A stretch of 64,000 nt of DNA from Mesorhizobium loti (GTDB lineage: Bacteria > Pseudomonadota > Alphaproteobacteria > Rhizobiales > Rhizobiaceae), in assembly GCA_014189435.1 (NCBI GenBank), contig CP050293.1, positions 6,453,001 to 6,517,000 on the forward strand, given 5' to 3'. The notes beneath the pieces were generated by a model that ran no database searches, was not told the origin of the DNA, and saw nothing but the letters and a program-made list of their open reading frames with translations. Of the stretch, positions 36,576-45,641 are shown piece after piece. Position numbers and translations under genes: made by a program. Position 1 is the first letter of the stretch; every line of letters starts with the position of its first letter.

Positions 36576-37502
36576 ATGCAAACAATCTTGAGAATCGGAA
36601 CACGCGGCAGCCCGCTGGCGCTGGCACAGGCGCAGGAAACGCAGGCGCGGCTGATGGCCGCGCATGGCATGCAGGCCGAGGCCTTCGAGATCGTCGTCAT
36701 CTCGACCAGCGGCGACCGCATCCAGGACCGGCCGCTGTCGGAAGCCGGCGGCAAGGGCCTGTTCACCAAGGAGATCGAGGAGGCGCTGCTGGCGGGGCGG
36801 ATCGACATCGCCGTGCATTCGTCGAAGGACATGCCGACACAACTGCCCGACGGTCTCGAACTCTCGGCCTTCCTGCCGCGCGAGGACGCGCGCGACGCCT
36901 TTGTCGGCAAGGCGGCGAAGACGATTGCCGACTTGCCGCAGGGCGCGAAAGTCGGCTCGTCGTCGCTGCGGCGGCAGGCGCTGATCCGCCGCATGCGGCC
37001 GGATCTCGACGTGGTGATGTTCCGCGGCAATGTGCAGACACGACTGCGCAAGCTCGACGAAGGCGTCGCCGCCGGCACGATCCTCGCCTATGCCGGGCTG
37101 AAGCGGCTCGGGCTCGAGCAGGTCGCCACCGACCTGATGCCGCTCGACATCTTTCCGCCGGCGCCGGGGCAAGGCGCGATCGGCATCGAAACCCGCATCG
37201 GCGACCGCGATGTCGAAAAGATGCTGGCGGCAATCCATGATGTTGCGACCGGCCAGGCGCTGGCCTGCGAGCGTGCCTTCCTGGCGGCGCTGGATGGTTC
37301 CTGCCGCACGCCGATCGCCGGCTATGCGGCGATCGAGGCTGGAAAGCTGTCTTTTGCCGGGCTGATCATCTCGCCCGACGGTACGCAATCGCACACGGTC
37401 GAGCTGCAAGGACCGGCGCAGGCCGCCGCCCGTATCGGCACCGAAGCAGCCAGGACGGTGCGGGCCAAGGCCGGCGAAAAGTTCTTCGACGGTTGGCTGT
37501 GA
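36576..37502 (+). CDS. hemC: Porphobilinogen deaminase (hydroxymethylbilane synthase)
   Basis: HemC polymerises four porphobilinogens to hydroxymethylbilane in haem synthesis. The 308-residue protein has [41 protein letters not shown] and the dipyrromethane cofactor-binding Cys243 in [13 protein letters not shown]. It is first in the hemC-hemD-Mic60-hemY cluster. Confidence 0.96.
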   Translation: MQTILRIGTRGSPLALAQAQETQARLMAAHGMQAEAFEIVVISTSGDRIQDRPLSEAGGKGLFTKEIEEALLAGRIDIAVHSSKDMPTQLPDGLELSAFLPREDARDAFVGKAAKTIADLPQGAKVGSSSLRRQALIRRMRPDLDVVMFRGNVQTRLRKLDEGVAAGTILAYAGLKRLGLEQVATDLMPLDIFPPAPGQGAIGIETRIGDRDVEKMLAAIHDVATGQALACERAFLAALDGSCRTPIAGYAAIEAGKLSFAGLIISPDGTQSHTVELQGPAQAAARIGTEAARTVRAKAGEKFFDGWL

Positions 37503-37504
37503 AA

Positions 37505-38221
37505 ATGCTTCGCGTCCTGGTGACGAGACCGGAACCGGGCGCCTCGCGCACAGCGCGGCAGCTTAGGGAGACAGGGTTTCAGCCGATTCTCTTGCCCCTC
37601 ACCGAAACGGTGGCGCTGCCGGTCGATGCCGGACTCGGCCCGGACGCTGCCGTCGCCGTGGCCATCACCAGCGCCAATGCCGTGCGCCACGCACCGGAAG
37701 AAGTCATCGCGGCGCTTGCCGCCTTGCCCTGCCATGCCGTCGGCAAAAGGACGGCGGAAGCCGCGCGCAAAGCGGGGTTCTTGTCGGTCAGCGAAGGCCC
37801 AGGCAATGCCGAAGGTCTCGCCGACAGACTTGCTGGTGATCTCTCGGGCAAGATCATTGTCTATCTCTGTGGGCGCGTGCGGTTTCCGGCCTTCGAACAG
37901 AGGCTCAAGACGGCGGGCGTTCAGGTCCACGCCGTCGAGACATATGACACGCTCCAGATGGGTTATTCGGATGAAACCATCATTGAGCGCCTGTCTGACC
38001 GACCCGCCGATGCGGTGCTGCTTTATTCGGTCAAGGCGGCTGCCGCGATGCAGGTCTTGGCCAGGCGGCCGGCATTGCAAGGGCTCTTTGAAAAAACATG
38101 GTTTTTCACCCTTTCTGCGCGCATCGCGACGACCCTCGACGATACCGCCAGCGAAAGAACCCGCATTGCCGCGCAGCCCGACGAGGAAGCGTTGTTGGCG
38201 CTTTTGCGAGGCGTGAGCTGA
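37505..38221 (+). CDS. hemD: Uroporphyrinogen-III synthase
   Basis: HemD closes and inverts ring D of hydroxymethylbilane to give uroporphyrinogen III. The sequence is divergent, as is usual for this enzyme: LRVLVTRPEPGASRTARQLRETGFQPILLPLTETV, ITSANAVRH, CGRVRFPAFEQRLKTAGVQVHAVETYDT and LLYSVKAAAAMQVLA. It starts just after hemC (ATG 37505; GTG 37499 overlapping the hemC stop is an alternative). It is about 238 residues. Confidence 0.92.
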   Translation: MLRVLVTRPEPGASRTARQLRETGFQPILLPLTETVALPVDAGLGPDAAVAVAITSANAVRHAPEEVIAALAALPCHAVGKRTAEAARKAGFLSVSEGPGNAEGLADRLAGDLSGKIIVYLCGRVRFPAFEQRLKTAGVQVHAVETYDTLQMGYSDETIIERLSDRPADAVLLYSVKAAAAMQVLARRPALQGLFEKTWFFTLSARIATTLDDTASERTRIAAQPDEEALLALLRGVS

Positions 38222-38330
38222 GCCGCGTCATCACACCGCCCCTTTTCACCGCTTGGTGATGTGCTAGACCCTTTCTGAACCATCATGCGCCGCAGGGCGT
38301 TGAGACGAAGCGAATTGTGCGGAGCCAGGC

Positions 38331-39806
38331 ATGGTCAAGACGCCGAAGATGCGACACTCGAAAAGCCGCCGCGAACCGGTGACCATCGATCTCGAGCCGG
38401 GCGCCGTCTCACGCATCGTCGACGAGGATGCCGCCAAGACGCAGCCAGGCACTGATGAAGCGCCAGTGGAGGCCACGGAAGCCCCTCAATCCGAAGTTCC
38501 CGAAGAGCCGGTTCATGCCGACCAGACCGATCTCGAGCCCTGGGAGCATGCCGATGCCGCCGCGGAGGCGCAAGCGCCGGCGGATGCCGGAGCCAAAGCC
38601 GCCGAGCCTGAGCTCCCTTATCCCGGTTCGGATGCGCCGCCCAACCGCGCCAAAACCTTCGACTACAGTTTCGAGGACGCATCGGCGAAGCACACGCAGA
38701 CCGATGGCAGCAAGGCCAAAACCGAGACACGGGACGACAGAATGGCGCCGACACCTCCCCCTGAAAAGCGTGGCGGCCTCAATGGCATCGCTGCCGGCAT
38801 CATCGGTGGTGTCATCGCGCTGGTCGGCGCCGGCGGGCTGCAATTTGCCGGCCTGCTCGGTGCGCCGGGGTCAGGCGCCGGCGTCTCGCTCGATGGCGTC
38901 AATGGCGACATCGCTTCGCTGAAGACGGAAGTCGCAAACTTGAAAGACGCCGGTGGCAACGGTGACGCGGCGGCCAAGGTGGTCGGGCTGTCCTCGGGCC
39001 TGGAGCAGGTCAAGGCCGATGTCGCGGCGCTGAAATCGGCGGTCGAGAAAGGTGGAGCCGGCGACACCGCCGGGCTTGCCGCACTGGGCGACAAGGTCGC
39101 GCAGATCGAAACGGCGGTCGCCGCGCTCGGCAAGGCCGGCAGCACGGCTCCGGTCGATCTCGGCCCGCTCACCGAAAAACTGGCTGGTCTCGAAGCGCAG
39201 CTGAAGTCGGCCGGCGACGCGGCGACGGCACAGGATGGCCGGCTCACCGCGCTGGAGCAGTCTGTGTCGCAGCTTTCCGGCAAGGTCGAGGCGGCGGCAG
39301 GACAGCCGAAGATCGCGCTCGCCATTGCGGCCTCTGCGCTCAAGGCGGCGCTCGACCGTGGCGCGCCGTTTTCGGCCGAACTCGAAACCTTTGCCGCGAT
39401 TTCGCCTGATGCACCGCAGCTCGCGACGCTGCGCACCTATGCCGAAAAGGGCGTCCCGACGCGCGCCGAGATCGCAACGCAAGCGGATGCCGCAGCCAAT
39501 GCCATGGTCACCGCCGCGACGCCTGTCGATGAGAATGCCGGCTTCCTGCAGAACCTTTTGTCGAGCGCCGAATCGCTGGTCAAGGTCAGGCCGATCGGCG
39601 CCGTCGAGGGTGCCGGTGCGCCGGAAACCGTCGCGCGCATGGAGGCGGCGGTCAATCAGGGCGACTACGCCAAGGCGCTCAGTGAATACGACACGCTGCC
39701 TGAAGCCGCCAAGGCTGCCGGCGCCGACTTTGCCGGCAAACTGAAGGCACGCATCGAGGTCGAAACCCAGGTCGACGCGCTGATCTCCGGCGCGATGAAG
39801 GCATGA
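38331..39806 (+). CDS. Mitofilin/Mic60-family inner-membrane protein
   Basis: The product is 491 residues. The N-terminal 145 are disordered, acidic and Pro/Ala-rich; one membrane helix follows at about 145-170 (GIAAGIIGGVIALVGAGGLQFAGLLG). A long coiled-coil-like stretch (about 185-330) comes next, then a helical C-terminal domain (GFLQNLLSSAESLVKVRPIGAVEGAGAPETVARMEAAVNQGDYAKALSEYDTLPEAAKAAGADFAGKL) matching the mitofilin signature. Alphaproteobacterial Mic60 homologues sit between hemD and hemY and shape intracytoplasmic or inner membranes, contacting outer-membrane BamA-type partners. Position and architecture agree. Confidence 0.85.
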   Translation: MVKTPKMRHSKSRREPVTIDLEPGAVSRIVDEDAAKTQPGTDEAPVEATEAPQSEVPEEPVHADQTDLEPWEHADAAAEAQAPADAGAKAAEPELPYPGSDAPPNRAKTFDYSFEDASAKHTQTDGSKAKTETRDDRMAPTPPPEKRGGLNGIAAGIIGGVIALVGAGGLQFAGLLGAPGSGAGVSLDGVNGDIASLKTEVANLKDAGGNGDAAAKVVGLSSGLEQVKADVAALKSAVEKGGAGDTAGLAALGDKVAQIETAVAALGKAGSTAPVDLGPLTEKLAGLEAQLKSAGDAATAQDGRLTALEQSVSQLSGKVEAAAGQPKIALAIAASALKAALDRGAPFSAELETFAAISPDAPQLATLRTYAEKGVPTRAEIATQADAAANAMVTAATPVDENAGFLQNLLSSAESLVKVRPIGAVEGAGAPETVARMEAAVNQGDYAKALSEYDTLPEAAKAAGADFAGKLKARIEVETQVDALISGAMKA

Positions 39807-39816
39807 GGGCAACACA

Positions 39817-41205
39817 ATGATCCGCCTGCTCGCCTTCCTCATCGTCGTTTTCGCGCTCGGGCTGGGCTTTGCCTGGCTGGCCGACCGGCCGGGCGACATG
39901 GTCGTCACCTTCAGTGGTTACCAATACCAGGTAAGCCTGATGGTGGCGGCGGTGGCTGTCGTTGCCGTGGTCGCAGCGGTGATGATCCTGTGGTGGCTGC
40001 TCAAGTCGCTGTGGAACAGCCCCTACACCATCTCGCGCTATTTCCGTGTCCGCCGCCGCGATCGTGGCTATCAGGCGCTGTCGACCGGTATGATCGCCGC
40101 CGGCGCTGGTGATGGCGCGCTGGCCCGCAAGAAGACCAAGGAAGCCGCCAAGCTGATCCGCTCCGACCAGGAGCCGCTGATCCATCTGCTCGAAGCGCAG
40201 GCGTCGCTGCTCGAAGGCGATCATGAAGGCGCGCGGCAGAAGTTCGAGAGCATGCTGGACGATCCCGAAATGCGGCTGCTGGGCCTGCGCGGGCTCTATC
40301 TCGAAGCCGAGCGGCTCGGCGACCGCAACGCCGCCCGGCACTATGCCGGCCGCGCCGCCGTGATGGCGCCGCAGCTGGCTTGGGCGGCCGAATCGACGCT
40401 GGAAGAGCTGGCCGCGCGCGGCGACTGGGACGGCGCCCTGAAACTGGTCGACGCGCAGAAGTCGACGCGGCAGATCGAACGCGACGCCGCCAACCGCCGC
40501 CGCGCCGTGCTGTTGACCGCCAAGGCGCAGGCGCTTGCCGACAGCGATCCCGCTGCCGCCAGAACCGCGGCGATCGAGGCCAACCGGCTGCGGCCGGACT
40601 TCGCGCCCGCCGCCGTTGCTGCAGCCGCCGCGCTGTTCAAGCAGAACGACGTGCGCAAGGGCTCAAAAATCCTCGAGGCGGCGTGGAAGGCCGAGCCGCA
40701 TCCGGAGGTCGCCGAACTCTACACCCATGCAAGACCGGGCGACGCCGTGCTCGACCGCCTCAACCGGGCGAAGAAGCTGCAGGAGATGAAGAAGAACCAC
40801 GCCGAGTCGTCGATGACGGTGGCACGCGCCGCGCTCGACGCGCAGGATTTCGCGACCGCTCGCCGCGAGGCCGAGGCGGCGATCCGGATGGACCGCCGCG
40901 AGGGCGCCTATCTGCTGCTCGCCGATATCGAGGAGGCCGAGACCGGCGACCAGGGCAAGGTGCGACAGCTTCTGTCCAGGGCGGTGCGGGCGCCGCGCGA
41001 TCCGGCCTGGGTCGCCGACGGCGTTGCTTCCGAGCGCTGGGCGCCGGTATCGCCGGTCACCGGTCGGCTCGACGCCTTCGAATGGCGCGCGCCGATGGAG
41101 CGCCTCGGCCAGTTGATCGACAGCCATGAGGATGCGCCAGCCAGCGCGGCGCCGGTCATTGAAGCACTGGCGAAGCCGACGAGCGAAAAAAGCCGGCCGA
41201 GGTGA
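39817..41205 (+). CDS. hemY: HemY-domain TPR membrane protein, C-terminal tail frameshifted
   Basis: The alphaproteobacterial HemY protein has two N-terminal membrane helices (residues about 3-25 and 42-67) and a TPR-type helical domain (about 85-400), for example ALARKKTKEAAKLIRSDQEPLIHLLEAQASLLEGDHEGARQKFESML. It is linked to haem synthesis by gene order, though it is not the protoporphyrinogen oxidase of the same name. The frame ends at SEKSRPR (TGA 41203-41205). The -1 frame, however, continues as KKPAEVIDDAGHGE to 41417, a low-complexity acidic tail that looks like the true C terminus. The switch point is the A6 run at 41186-41191. Confidence 0.85.
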   Translation: MIRLLAFLIVVFALGLGFAWLADRPGDMVVTFSGYQYQVSLMVAAVAVVAVVAAVMILWWLLKSLWNSPYTISRYFRVRRRDRGYQALSTGMIAAGAGDGALARKKTKEAAKLIRSDQEPLIHLLEAQASLLEGDHEGARQKFESMLDDPEMRLLGLRGLYLEAERLGDRNAARHYAGRAAVMAPQLAWAAESTLEELAARGDWDGALKLVDAQKSTRQIERDAANRRRAVLLTAKAQALADSDPAAARTAAIEANRLRPDFAPAAVAAAAALFKQNDVRKGSKILEAAWKAEPHPEVAELYTHARPGDAVLDRLNRAKKLQEMKKNHAESSMTVARAALDAQDFATARREAEAAIRMDRREGAYLLLADIEEAETGDQGKVRQLLSRAVRAPRDPAWVADGVASERWAPVSPVTGRLDAFEWRAPMERLGQLIDSHEDAPASAAPVIEALAKPTSEKSRPR

Positions 41206-41417
41206 TCGATGACGCCGGTCACGGCGAGGCGGCGGGCAAGCACGCCGAGAGCCACGAAGATCATGTCCGGCCGATCACGGCGGCAGCCTTCGCGGCGGTG
41301 CCGACCGATGCCGAGGCCGTCGATCCGGCCGAGGAGCTTGCACGGCTGCCGGACGATCCCGGCGTCGATCCGGACGAGGAAGCGGAAAAATCGCCGCGCC
41401 GGTTTCGATTGTTTTGA
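41190..41417 (+). other. Out-of-frame C-terminal tail of hemY
   Basis: In the -1 frame relative to hemY, the reading KKPAEVIDDAGHGEAAGKHAESHEDH runs on to PDDPGVDPDEEAEKSPRRFRLF and a stop at 41415-41417. One extra A in the A6 run at 41186-41191 would join it to hemY without loss. It could also be read from a GTG at 41202 overlapping the hemY stop, but its acidic, Pro-rich composition suits a tail rather than a separate protein. Confidence 0.65.
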
Positions 41418-41453
41418 GTTGGGCCGGCCGTCAGGCCGTTGGGGAATGGGTCT

Positions 41454-41933
41454 ATGTTTGAACGCGTTCTGTCGTTTCTCAGGGATTTGCCGGCCGCCGC
41501 CGGCACGCATGCCAGCACGGATGACCCGCGCGTCGCGGCCTCGGCGCTTCTCTACCATGTGATGAATGCCGATGGCGTGCGCCAGGATGTCGAATGGGAG
41601 CGGTTCAAGGCGGTGTTGTCGGAGAGCTACTCGATCAGCGGCGCTGAACTCGAAGCGCTTGCCGCCGCGGGCGAGCGGGCCGACAATGAGGCGATCGATC
41701 TCTATGCCTTCACCAGTGTCTTGAAGCGCCATCTCGATGCCGATGCGCGCAAGGCTTTCATTGGCCTGATGTGGGAGATCGTCTATGCCGATGGCGAGCT
41801 GCACGAGCTGGAAGACAACACCGTCTGGCGCGTCGCCGAGCTGATCGGCGTCGAACGCCGCGACCGCGTCGAGGCGCGCCGCAAGGCGGCGGCGCACGCA
41901 CCCGGCGCCACCGGAACATCGAGCGACGAATAG
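41454..41933 (+). CDS. TerB family protein
   Basis: The 159-residue TerB-like helical bundle has DPRVAASALLYHVMNADGVRQDVEWERFKAVLSESYSISGAELEALAAAGERADNEAIDLYAFTSVL followed by FIGLMWEIVYADGELHELEDNTVWRVAELIGV. The acidic D/E pairs are the family's metal-binding positions. It follows the hemY tail by 36 bp. The family name comes from tellurite resistance, but its role here is unknown. ATG 41454 is preferred over 41439. Confidence 0.85.
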   Translation: MFERVLSFLRDLPAAAGTHASTDDPRVAASALLYHVMNADGVRQDVEWERFKAVLSESYSISGAELEALAAAGERADNEAIDLYAFTSVLKRHLDADARKAFIGLMWEIVYADGELHELEDNTVWRVAELIGVERRDRVEARRKAAAHAPGATGTSSDE

Positions 41934-41948
41934 GATTTTCGCCTTCCC

Positions 41949-42665
41949 ATGCCGCGCCAAACGAGTTCGAAGCCAAAAATCCTGATCGTGCTGCATCAGG
42001 AGAATTCGAGCCCCGGACGCGTCGGCCACATGCTGCTGGAGGAAGGCTTCGAGCTCGACATCCGCCGGCCGCCGCTGGGCGACAGCTTGCCGGAAACGCT
42101 GGACGGCCACGCCGGCACGGTGGTGTTCGGCGGACCGATGAGCGCCAATGACGACGACGAGTTCGTCCGCCGCGAGACCAACTGGCTGGAAATACCGCTC
42201 AAGGAGAACCGGCCGTTCCTCGGCATCTGCCTTGGCGCGCAGATGCTGGCCAATCATCTCGGCGGCAAGGTCGAGGGTCATGGCGAAGGATTGGTCGAGA
42301 TCGGCTGGTATCCGCTGAAGGCGACCGAAGCCGGCAAGCAACTGATGCACTGGCCTGAGATGGTCTATCAGTTCCACCGCGAGGGCTTTTCGCTGCCGAG
42401 TGACGCGACGCTCTTGGCGACGGCCGAGACCTATCCCAACCAGGCCTTCCGCTATGGCGACAATGCCTGGGGCATCCAGTTCCACGGCGAGTTGACCAGG
42501 GTGATGATGCAGCGCTGGGTGGTGCGCGGCGCGCATCGCTTCGAGTTGCCCGGCGCGCAGCCCGGCCGCGATCATCTCGGCGGCCGGCTGATCTGGGACA
42601 TGCATCTCAAGCGCTGGCTGGACGAGTTCCTGCGGATGATTTTTGGCAAGCCAAGCAATAGCTAA
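41949..42665 (+). CDS. Class I glutamine amidotransferase-like protein
   Basis: The 238-residue GATase1 domain protein of the GMP-synthase-like subgroup has VVFGGPMSANDDDEFVRRE, the nucleophile Cys in FLGICLGAQMLANHLGGKV and the catalytic His/Glu in WGIQFHGELT. No synthase domain is attached, so it may act alone as a glutaminase-type hydrolase or with an unknown partner. It overlaps the convergent NIPSNAP gene by 4 bp. Confidence 0.88.
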   Translation: MPRQTSSKPKILIVLHQENSSPGRVGHMLLEEGFELDIRRPPLGDSLPETLDGHAGTVVFGGPMSANDDDEFVRRETNWLEIPLKENRPFLGICLGAQMLANHLGGKVEGHGEGLVEIGWYPLKATEAGKQLMHWPEMVYQFHREGFSLPSDATLLATAETYPNQAFRYGDNAWGIQFHGELTRVMMQRWVVRGAHRFELPGAQPGRDHLGGRLIWDMHLKRWLDEFLRMIFGKPSNS

Positions 42666-42970
42666 GGTTCGAGCACCGGCCGCAGGAAGCTGCGCTCATA
42701 GCTGAGAATGCTGCGATTGCGCTTTTCCATTTCGAACACATCCTGGCATTCCGGGTCGGCAGCCATGCGCTTGCGATAGTCCTCGTAGTCGGCGAGGCTC
42801 GGGAAGCTGAACATGGCATAAGCGATATTGTTCGCTCCTTCGCTCGGAAGGAAATAGCCATGATGGTTTCCGCCGAGGCGATTGACCAGACCGATCCAGC
42901 GACGGCCATAGTCTTCGAACTCGGCAAGCTTGTACGGGTCAATGATATATTTCAAGTAGCAAGTGATCAT
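42662..42970 (-). CDS. NIPSNAP family protein
   Basis: The 102-residue dimeric alpha-beta-barrel protein has MITCYLKYIIDPYKLAEFEDYGRRWIGLVNRLGGNHHGYFLPSEGANNIAYAMFSFPSLADYEDYRKRMAADPECQ, typical of bacterial NIPSNAP proteins. The function is unknown. It is 51 bp downstream of the MFS transporter. Confidence 0.9.
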   Translation of the reverse strand: MITCYLKYIIDPYKLAEFEDYGRRWIGLVNRLGGNHHGYFLPSEGANNIAYAMFSFPSLADYEDYRKRMAADPECQDVFEMEKRNRSILSYERSFLRPVLEP

Positions 42971-43021
42971 GAGAGCTCCTGTGGCATGGGCGAGGCATGT
43001 CGGCTGTCAACCGTAAAAAGA

Positions 43022-44260
43022 TCAATTGCGCCCGTTGAGGTGGCGGACCCTGCGCAGCTGCGGGAACAGCACCATCCACAGACCGGCGACGGCAATCGCG
43101 CCGACGCCGCCGACCACCACGGCCGGCACCGTGCCGATCAGCGCCGCCATCGTGCCGGCGCGGAATTCGCCCAGTTCGTTGGAAGCGCCGACGAAGACCT
43201 GGTTGACGGCGTTGACACGGCCACGCACATGGTCGGGCGTCCACAGCTGGATCAGGGTTTCCCGGATGTAGACGCTGAACATGTCGGTGGCGCCGAGGAA
43301 GGCAAGGGCGACGATCGACAGCCAGGTGATCGTCGACAGGCCGAACAGCACGGTGCAGGCGCCGAACGATGCGGCGGAGGCCAGCATGATCATACCCGCG
43401 TGGTTGCGCAGCGGATGTCCTGCGAGCCAGATGGCGACGCAAATGGCGCCGACGCTGGGCGCCGAGCGCAGCAGGCCGAGACCCCAGGGACCGAGCTGGA
43501 GGATATCGCGCGCGTAGACCGGCAGCAGCGCGGAGGCGCCGGACAGGAGCACGGCGAACAGATCGAGCGAGATGGCGCCCAGCACGATCTTCTCGCTCCA
43601 GATGTAGCTGAACCCGCCTAACAGGTGCTGCATGGTCGGCTTTTCCGTCTCGGTGCGCTGCGACGGCTTTGGGATGGTGAAGATCAGCAGCCCGGACACA
43701 AGCATCAGGACAGCGGCGGTGCCGTAGGCCACTTCCGGCGACACGCCGTAGAGCAGGCCGCCGGCAACCGGGCCGACGATAGTCGCGGTCTGCCAGGCCG
43801 ATGAATTCCAGGCGATGGCGTTGGCGAAATCCTCCGATGGTACCAGATTGGCGAACAGCGAGGCGGAGGCCGGGCCGAAGAAGGCGCGGGCAACGCCGAA
43901 CATGGCGAGCACGGCGAAGATCGGCAGCGGCCCGCTGATGCCGCGTAGCGCGAGGGCGAGCAGCGCCAGCGCGCACATCGCTTCCACCACCACCGCCAGC
44001 GCCATGATCAGGCGGCGGCCAAAGCGGTCGGCGACGACGCCGGTGACCAGCACCAGAAGCAGCGACGGCAGGAACTGGACGATGCCGACCAGGCCCAGAT
44101 CCAGCGGGTCGCGGGTCAGGTCGTACATCTGCCAGCCGACGGCGACCGACACGATCATGGTGGCGAATGTGGTGAGGAAACGCGCCGCCCAATAGATCAG
44201 GAAGGAGCGGTGGCGGAACGCGGCATAGCGCTGGTCCGGCGAGGTTTGTGCTGATGTCAT
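43022..44260 (-). CDS. MFS transporter (EntS-like)
   Basis: The 412-residue protein has twelve hydrophobic segments. The loop 2-3 motif is GVVADRFGRRLIMALAVVVE, and the N terminus FRHRSFLIYWAARFLTTFATMIVSVAVGWQMYDLTRDPLDLGLVGIVQFLP is typical of the EntS/MFS_3 exporter subgroup. The substrate is unknown. It precedes the NIPSNAP gene on the same strand. Confidence 0.88.
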   Translation of the reverse strand: MTSAQTSPDQRYAAFRHRSFLIYWAARFLTTFATMIVSVAVGWQMYDLTRDPLDLGLVGIVQFLPSLLLVLVTGVVADRFGRRLIMALAVVVEAMCALALLALALRGISGPLPIFAVLAMFGVARAFFGPASASLFANLVPSEDFANAIAWNSSAWQTATIVGPVAGGLLYGVSPEVAYGTAAVLMLVSGLLIFTIPKPSQRTETEKPTMQHLLGGFSYIWSEKIVLGAISLDLFAVLLSGASALLPVYARDILQLGPWGLGLLRSAPSVGAICVAIWLAGHPLRNHAGMIMLASAASFGACTVLFGLSTITWLSIVALAFLGATDMFSVYIRETLIQLWTPDHVRGRVNAVNQVFVGASNELGEFRAGTMAALIGTVPAVVVGGVGAIAVAGLWMVLFPQLRRVRHLNGRN

Positions 44261-44420
44261 GGAGTGAGGCCCCGTTGCAATGTCATCGGCCGGCGGGGCA
44301 CTTCCCGGATGGGCGCTGTTCCGGCCAATGGAACTTCTAGTAAAGTTCGCCGCGGATATGCGTCAAAATCGGTGCTGGATCAAGGAATTTTCAGCCTGCT
44401 CCATCGACCGCACGGGGAAG

Positions 44421-45521
44421 TTACTGCCGCAGCGCGGCCGAGATGGCGTCGAGGCCGCCGCTCAACTCGGCTTGCGTCGGCCAGCCAAAGCCGACGCGGA
44501 AGAAGCGCTTCTCCATTTCGAACCAGTGGCCAGGTCCGACATAGGTGCCATGGTTCTCCAGCAGGTTCACATAGAACCGGTCGAGGTCGAAGCCGGAATC
44601 GACATTGAGGCGTGGGAAGCCGACGACACCGCCTTCAGGCCGCACCCAGTCGACCAGCGGTTCGCGATCGATCCAGGCCTGGACGATGTCGCGGCGCTTG
44701 GCCATTGCGGGCAGCAGCGTCGCCAGGAAGGCGTCCCGGCGCTCAAGCATGCCGCGCGCGACGCCTTCGTCGATGACGCTGCCGCAGATGCCGATCTGCT
44801 CCTTGGCGGCGAGGAATGTCTCCTGAAGCGCGATATCCCTGGTGATCAGCCAGCCGATGCGGATGCCGGGAATGCCGAAGGCCTTGGACAGCGACGAGAC
44901 GCTGATCGCCTTCGGGCTCAGCGACGCCGCCGACGGCAGGCGACGGCCGTAGGAGAGGTCGCGGTAGGTCTCGTCGACCAGCAGATGGCAGTTCGTGCTT
45001 TCCGCGAGCGCCACCAGCGCATCGAGCTCGGTTCGGCTCATCATCGTGCCGGTCGGGTTGTGCGGGCAGGTGACGCTGATCAGTTTCGTGTTCGGCTGTA
45101 TCGCCGCCTTGACGCGTTCGACATCGATGGCGAAGCCTTCCTCGAAGGCCAGGTCGACGAAGCTGATGGCGCAGCCGATCGCCCTTGGAGTTTCGATGTT
45201 GGTGGCGTAGTTGGGCCGGATGACGACGAGATGGTCGTTCGCCGACAGGAGCGAGGTCGAGATGATGAACAGCGCCCCTGCGGCGCCGGCAGTGACCAGG
45301 ACATCATCAGGCGAAATGCCGGCGTCCTGCGCCGATATCAGCGCGCGCAAATCCTTGTCGCCGCGATGCTCGCCATAGAAAAGCGTCAGATCAGGTAGCG
45401 ACAGGCCGATGTCGGAAAGTTTCTGGTCGGCGATCGAACTTTCGGAGAGATTGTAGCGGATACGGTCGTAGCCGTACTCCTCCGGCGCCTCTTTCTCGAT
45501 CACCATCCTGGTGTAGTTCAT
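44421..45521 (-). CDS. PLP-dependent aminotransferase class I/II
   Basis: The 366-residue fold-type I aminotransferase has VTAGAAGALFIISTSLLSANDHLVVIRPNYATN, TCPHNPTGTMMSRTELDALV, LLVDETYRDLSYG and the PLP-binding Lys in SSLSKAFGIPGIRIGWLI. The start at 45521 (MNYTRMVIEKEAPEEYGYDRIRYNLSESSI) follows a GGGGGGAAG ribosome site; the earlier in-frame ATG at 45608 lies in the mucR terminator region. The substrate is not determined. Confidence 0.88.
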   Translation of the reverse strand: MNYTRMVIEKEAPEEYGYDRIRYNLSESSIADQKLSDIGLSLPDLTLFYGEHRGDKDLRALISAQDAGISPDDVLVTAGAAGALFIISTSLLSANDHLVVIRPNYATNIETPRAIGCAISFVDLAFEEGFAIDVERVKAAIQPNTKLISVTCPHNPTGTMMSRTELDALVALAESTNCHLLVDETYRDLSYGRRLPSAASLSPKAISVSSLSKAFGIPGIRIGWLITRDIALQETFLAAKEQIGICGSVIDEGVARGMLERRDAFLATLLPAMAKRRDIVQAWIDREPLVDWVRPEGGVVGFPRLNVDSGFDLDRFYVNLLENHGTYVGPGHWFEMEKRFFRVGFGWPTQAELSGGLDAISAALRQ

Positions 45522-45557
45522 GGCTTCCCCCCAAAGACCTTGTCCGACCATCCAAGC

Positions 45558-45600
45558 CATAAAAACATGAAGCCTGCCAAGGCGGATTCGCCGGCAGGCT
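45558..45600 (-). terminator. Terminator after mucR
   Basis: The stem AGCCTGCC (45571-45578) / GGCAGGCT (45593-45600) is followed, on the minus strand, by TCATGTTTTTATGG. It lies 41 bp after the mucR stop. Confidence 0.7.
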
Positions 45601-45641
45601 CCAATCAATCTATTGGCTCAGGGCCGAATTGGGTTTTTGCT

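Noticed and set aside
41202..41417. Independent small gene starting at GTG 41202
   Set aside because: The sequence continues the HemY tail upstream of the GTG (KKPAE) and has tail-like composition.
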